Of a stretch of 64,000 nucleotides of DNA, positions 60,247 to 64,000 are shown piece after piece. The DNA is taken from positions 2,356,001-2,420,000 of the forward strand of contig JAJHTX010000003.1 in NCBI GenBank assembly GCA_032164295.1. Reading direction: 5' to 3'. The translations under genes and the position numbers were made by a program. Each line of letters begins with the position of its first letter. Position 1 is the first letter of the stretch. The notes beneath the pieces are model-generated. The model saw nothing but the letters and a program-made list of their open reading frames with translations. It was not told the origin of the DNA and did no database searches. Source of the DNA: Inonotus obliquus (Eukaryota > Basidiomycota > Agaricomycetes > Hymenochaetales > Hymenochaetaceae).

Positions 60247-61423
60247 ATGCTGTCCCGGACACTTGATGCTTTGAAGGAATACTTGCTCCTGCCGTATTGT
60301 GAAGAATATGAAATGTAGAAACCGGACAAGCTAAATCAGAAGTCTGATGACCTTGCTCGCAAGAAAATCATATTTTAGAACCACATCATAAACACAAAAC
60401 CTAAACCTACATCGATATACCCTGCCTCTCCTTGTCCAACAGAGAAACTAGACCTATGAATGTCTTGTCGCCCATCTGGAATGAGTGGAAGTCGCAGTCC
60501 TCATACAGATCTCGTTGTACCGCTGGTCACCAACGCCGCACTGTGTCCCCGAGCATCGCGTCTGTTCGCTAACTGGGCACAAGTGCGGAGTCACGGCGGA
60601 GTCGCGGATACCATCGAGTTCATCTCCCACACATTCATCTCCGTGCAGCACGAATCGAACTGGCCCGATCTTGCATTAATATTGTTTAACCCTACCCGGC
60701 CTTCTAAGTTGACCTGCAAAGGAAATAGCATCAGGCTTATTATATATATATATATATATTCGCATAAGGGCAAATCAACGCACCTACCACGCCGTTGATG
60801 AACTTGATGTCGTGCGGGCGCTGCGTGTCACAGTGGCCAGTTCCATTCGCGCCGGCCTTGTTCGATGGGAAACGTGGCATGCCACGAAGGGGGATAAAGC
60901 AAACCCGACGGCAGCAATGACTTGGTCCGCAGCGGCTCGGTATTTACAGTTATCATGATTTTGGATTTTGCGTACATACCGAAGACTTGGAACAATACCC
61001 TGTCAGCTTACGCATGGCTCGCGACTCGGATCGTTCGCCCTTCTGTTCCTCGTCTGCGTCTGCATGAAGATCCAAGGTTCTTGGATAAGCTCTTCGGAAA
61101 TGCGCTTTGCATGCACGAATCAGTCAGGTGCAGAAGAAATGATCCACGTGATAACATCCCAACCGACCCCACTCTCATTGAGTCACTCATTGTCTCAATT
61201 CGAGCAAGATGTGTCCGACGAAGAAAGGATTCCAGGATGTTCGCACACTCCTTCGCTCAATCCCTGGAAGCAGAGCGTGTTAGTAGGCGCGACCGCGAGC
61301 TGCGGTGAGTACCCCATCGGCCACTGGACGTCACTTTCACTTATGTACATCAGTGTCGGGTGGACATACGCGGTCTCACCACAGGTTTGCAGTGACTCTT
61401 CGCAGTTCATGTTAATTGGCGGT
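60247..61423. other. Intergenic region in decaying patch
   Basis: Contains a (TA)n microsatellite and long but unrecognised frames on both strands (for example 60968-61423). Nothing with known domains before about 61480. Confidence 0.4.
60738..60760. repeat. (TA)n microsatellite
   Basis: An uninterrupted run of alternating T and A of about 22 bases between the deaminase and kinase pseudogenes. Confidence 0.85.
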
Positions 61424-62862
61424 ATGTCGATCAAGCTGCTTCTTATTCTCCCTCTGACGGAATCCCTTGTATCTTTGCACCGAACAGACCTCGATCCTGC
61501 GACAGTCTTGAGTGTGGCAAATGATGTGAACAGCAAAATCGGCGAAGAAAGGAATTTGGGCTATTTCGACCTTCGGGCTCTGGTCCACGCATGCTGCCAA
61601 GCCGTCGGCTTAACCGACTTCTCCACCATCTCTTTTCATGCCAAAGGATCGTTTAATGCCGTTTTTCTGATAAGATTCCATTGCGGAAGGGATGTTGTAG
61701 CTCGCATACCGTTCGAAGACGCCTGGAGACTAGGGATCATCACGTCCCAAGTGGCAACGATGGCTTATGCGAGATTACATCTCTGTGTACCTGTGCCTTC
61801 AGTTTATGCCTGGCGGGACGACAGGAAAATCCAGTCGGGACACCGTACATGATTATGGAATACCTAGACGGCCTCAGGCTTAACATGGTGTGGTCTACCC
61901 TCACTTTGGCCAGGAAAGTCGAAATTGCAGGCTGGTTGGCTTTTTATCATGCAAGATTGTCCCGTCCGCTACCGTAAACTTCGATTGGGAGCTTATACTT
62001 TTCTCAAGCCCTTGCGGGCGGAAAGATCTCCTTGCTTGACAATCGAGCGTATTCGGTGGGAGCTCCTGCGCGTTACGCGTATCCAGGCGTTCAACATACT
62101 GATACCGCGCATACGGTCATGGATGGTACCAACTTGCGCTCAGCATGGCGCAAGTGGTATGACGCCGAAGTTCATAGCACGACGAACAGGTATGACCACC
62201 TTGTGAAAAATGGTCAAATTGTCGAGCAGGATGAGGATATCATCGAGGTTGCTGGCTTCAGGACGATACCGTTGAATGAGCTTGAAAGCGTCACTGGAGA
62301 TTTAGCTGATGCAATTGAAAATTACCCTCTCTTATCATCGTCTGGTCTCCGCCTTGTCCACGCTGACTTTTCGTTTCGGAATGTGATCATCGATGATGGT
62401 GTATTACGCATTGGAGCAATACTTGACTGGGACGAGGCAATGATATTGCCACTCGATCTCGTCCCACAGTATCCCCAGGACTTGTGCGACCCAAGTGGTT
62501 TGGACCTACCTATTGCATTGCAGACCGATTTTCTTCGCGGCAAGGGTGTTACAAACAAGATGCAGGACGTCTTCGCCTCCTTACAATCGATGCGCCCGCC
62601 TGCAGTAGCCACCGAGGATCGAACGCATGAAGACACATATATAAACATTCGCGAACTAAGGTGATTGTCGATAGCCTTTGAAGATGCATACATCAAAGAT
62701 GTATATGTACATGCACTTCACTTCTATAACGATCAACTGCCGTTGGAACTATGGGAGCGCACTCGGCTAGCAAAGGCAATATATAGTTTGATAAAGGCAG
62801 GTTTTTTATGGTGGACGCGTAATCGCAGATGGATTTCTTCTTTATCGGCACAAGACGACTAG
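61424..62862 (+). pseudogene. Broken APH-family phosphotransferase (kinase-like) gene
   Basis: The aminoglycoside-phosphotransferase fold is clear. An N-lobe reads ISFHAKGSFNAVFLIRFHCG and VVARIPFEDAW; the hinge is PVGTPYMIMEYLDGLRLN; the catalytic loop is LVHADFSFRNVIID (His-x-Asp and Asn); the metal site is ILDWDEAMILPLDL. The C-terminus AIYSLIKAGFLWWTRNR is typical of the large fungal APH family. Three breaks are visible: a frame change at about 61830 between YAW and NPVGTPY, a TAA at 61975-61977, and a TGA at 62662-62664. Family sequence continues in the same frame past both stops, so this is a true degraded copy. The first exon upstream of 61480 is uncertain. Confidence 0.8.
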
Positions 62863-63327
62863 TCCTGCTGCGCGGCGTCCACCTGAGGACAGTAGGACAA
62901 TGCTCAAACATTCCGTCTATTGTACATGCATATTGTACATGCAGAATAATGGGATTGAATTTATTAAGGAGTGCTTTGAACTTCCATACGATTTTACATA
63001 AGATGACTGCTGATGCGATGGACAGCTGCTTGTTATGCAATCCAACTATAGTCGACCCGAGGTACGACCATTATTTCCTTCAGAAATTTTGAATATAGAA
63101 TCGCGAATAGGCGTAACGAGCAAGATAACACACGGTTTGTGGTTGTAGGTGAGACGAAAAGAGCTCCAATGATGCCGCGCCCCTGACAAGACACGACGTC
63201 CACGATGTACAAACACAAATACGGCGGCTATCAGCTTTGCCTTTTCCCTTCAACCACTATCGTCTTGCAAAACTTCAACTTCCCCGAGGAAAAGTAATAT
63301 CTGGATCCGAGGAGACAGAAAGGAAGC
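62863..63327. other. Intergenic region upstream of SHR3
   Basis: About 460 bases with no gene. The stretch TGTACATGCATATTGTACATGCA at 62921-62943 is a short imperfect direct repeat. Confidence 0.4.
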
Positions 63328-64000
63328 ATGGGATTCAGGCAGGCTGTAGTGCTCGCGAGCGTGTCCTTCTCATTCGGTGAGTCTGAATCTCGTCAATTTT
63401 CTTCATAATCATTGCCGGTGCCTATCTCTGCGAAACTTCGCATAGCAGAAGGAATATCTTATGCTGTCGAAGTCTCCGTTTCGTTGCTATCCGTATTACG
63501 TCGTTCTGACAAACGCATTCCAGGCATACTCTTCGTATGCTTTACGATTGACCACAAACTACTATTTGGAGAAGTCTCTGAACAAGCCGTGGAGGATGGT
63601 TTCTTCTTCTATACGACGTTCTATAATGCCCCTCCGGTGATAAGAGTTCGTAAAATCCTTTCAATATGCCGCGTGTATGGGAGAGCTCGGATCGTAGCTC
63701 ACGATTGCTGACGCTTCTCCCCTTTTAGGCGCTTTTACACAGTATAATGGGAATCGGAGTAATTGGCTTGATCACGAAATTGCACAGGTGGGATGACACG
63801 GCGATGTTCTTTGAAGGCACTTCGTTGGGTATGCCCACTTGATTTCCTATCAGCATCTCTTTGCGCCCCTGACATCCAGCCTCTTTCTCCGTATCCAGCG
63901 GCGTTTGTGTTTGCTGTTGCGACGTATTTGTCTGTCTCGATTCCTTCGCTGCGTACGATTGTTGACCCCGTTGCTGGAGTTGATACGCACGAAGACCGCA
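63328..64000 (+). CDS. SHR3: SHR3-like amino acid permease chaperone (3' end outside window)
   Basis: Four exons are visible: 63328-63376, 63524-63645, 63729-63828 and 63899 to the window end. The ER membrane chaperone Shr3 helps amino acid permeases fold and leave the ER. Start MGFRQAVVLASVSFSFG is a first membrane helix. Then come CFTIDHKLLFGE, FFFYTTFYNAPPVIRALLHS (a family hallmark), GIGVIGLITKLHRWDDTAMF and a further helix AAFVFAVATYLSVSIPSL. Phases agree throughout. The last helix and cytosolic tail lie beyond the window. Confidence 0.88.

Overview
This is nuclear DNA of a filamentous basidiomycete, most likely an Agaricomycete. Genes are split by many short introns, about 45-75 bp with GT...AG ends, and genes lie a few hundred bases apart on both strands. 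Several protein families point the same way: a basidiomycete-style velvet protein, an agaricomycete trypsin-like peptidase family, fungal APH-like kinases and an OTT_1508-type deaminase. I see no rRNA, tRNA, CRISPR array or intact transposon. Gene models were built by eye: exons were joined only where reading frame, splice sites and family sequence agreed.

Left part (1-28 kb), mostly housekeeping genes. BFR2/AATF (-, runs off the left edge) is head-to-head with an acidic AT-hook protein. Then come a small CYSTM protein, sorting nexin SNX41/ATG20, a five-exon velvet regulator (-), TIM23 (-) head-to-head with a mitochondrial TPR protein (+), a P-loop polynucleotide-kinase-like protein (-), cytochrome c1, a THP3-like SAC3/GANP protein, SEN2 (-) head-to-head with cytoplasmic dynein intermediate chain (+), and alanine-glyoxylate aminotransferase.

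Middle (28.9-50.7 kb) is a run of eight minus-strand genes: a trypsin-like peptidase, two tandem short-chain dehydrogenases, clathrin heavy chain (17 exons), a PQ-loop membrane protein, a Rho3-type GTPase, a Zn2Cys6 transcription factor, and a [4Fe-4S] L-serine dehydratase.

Right part (52-64 kb): a PX-PH-RhoGAP protein (BEM3-like), then a decaying accessory patch. The patch holds a frameshifted deaminase and an APH-family kinase with a frameshift and two in-frame stops. The window ends inside an SHR3-like permease chaperone.

Functional themes are membrane traffic (SNX41, clathrin, PQ-loop, RHO3, BEM3, SHR3), mitochondria (TIM23, TPR protein, CYT1, possibly AGT and serine dehydratase) and RNA/ribosome work (BFR2, THP3, SEN2). 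They look like ordinary gene order, not one pathway. I found no convincing wholly new system. The most interesting items are the uncharacterised peptidase family, the decaying deaminase/kinase patch, the velvet gene hidden by its introns, the tandem SDR pair, and several splicing oddities (7-nt exon, GC-AG intron, problem junction in clathrin).
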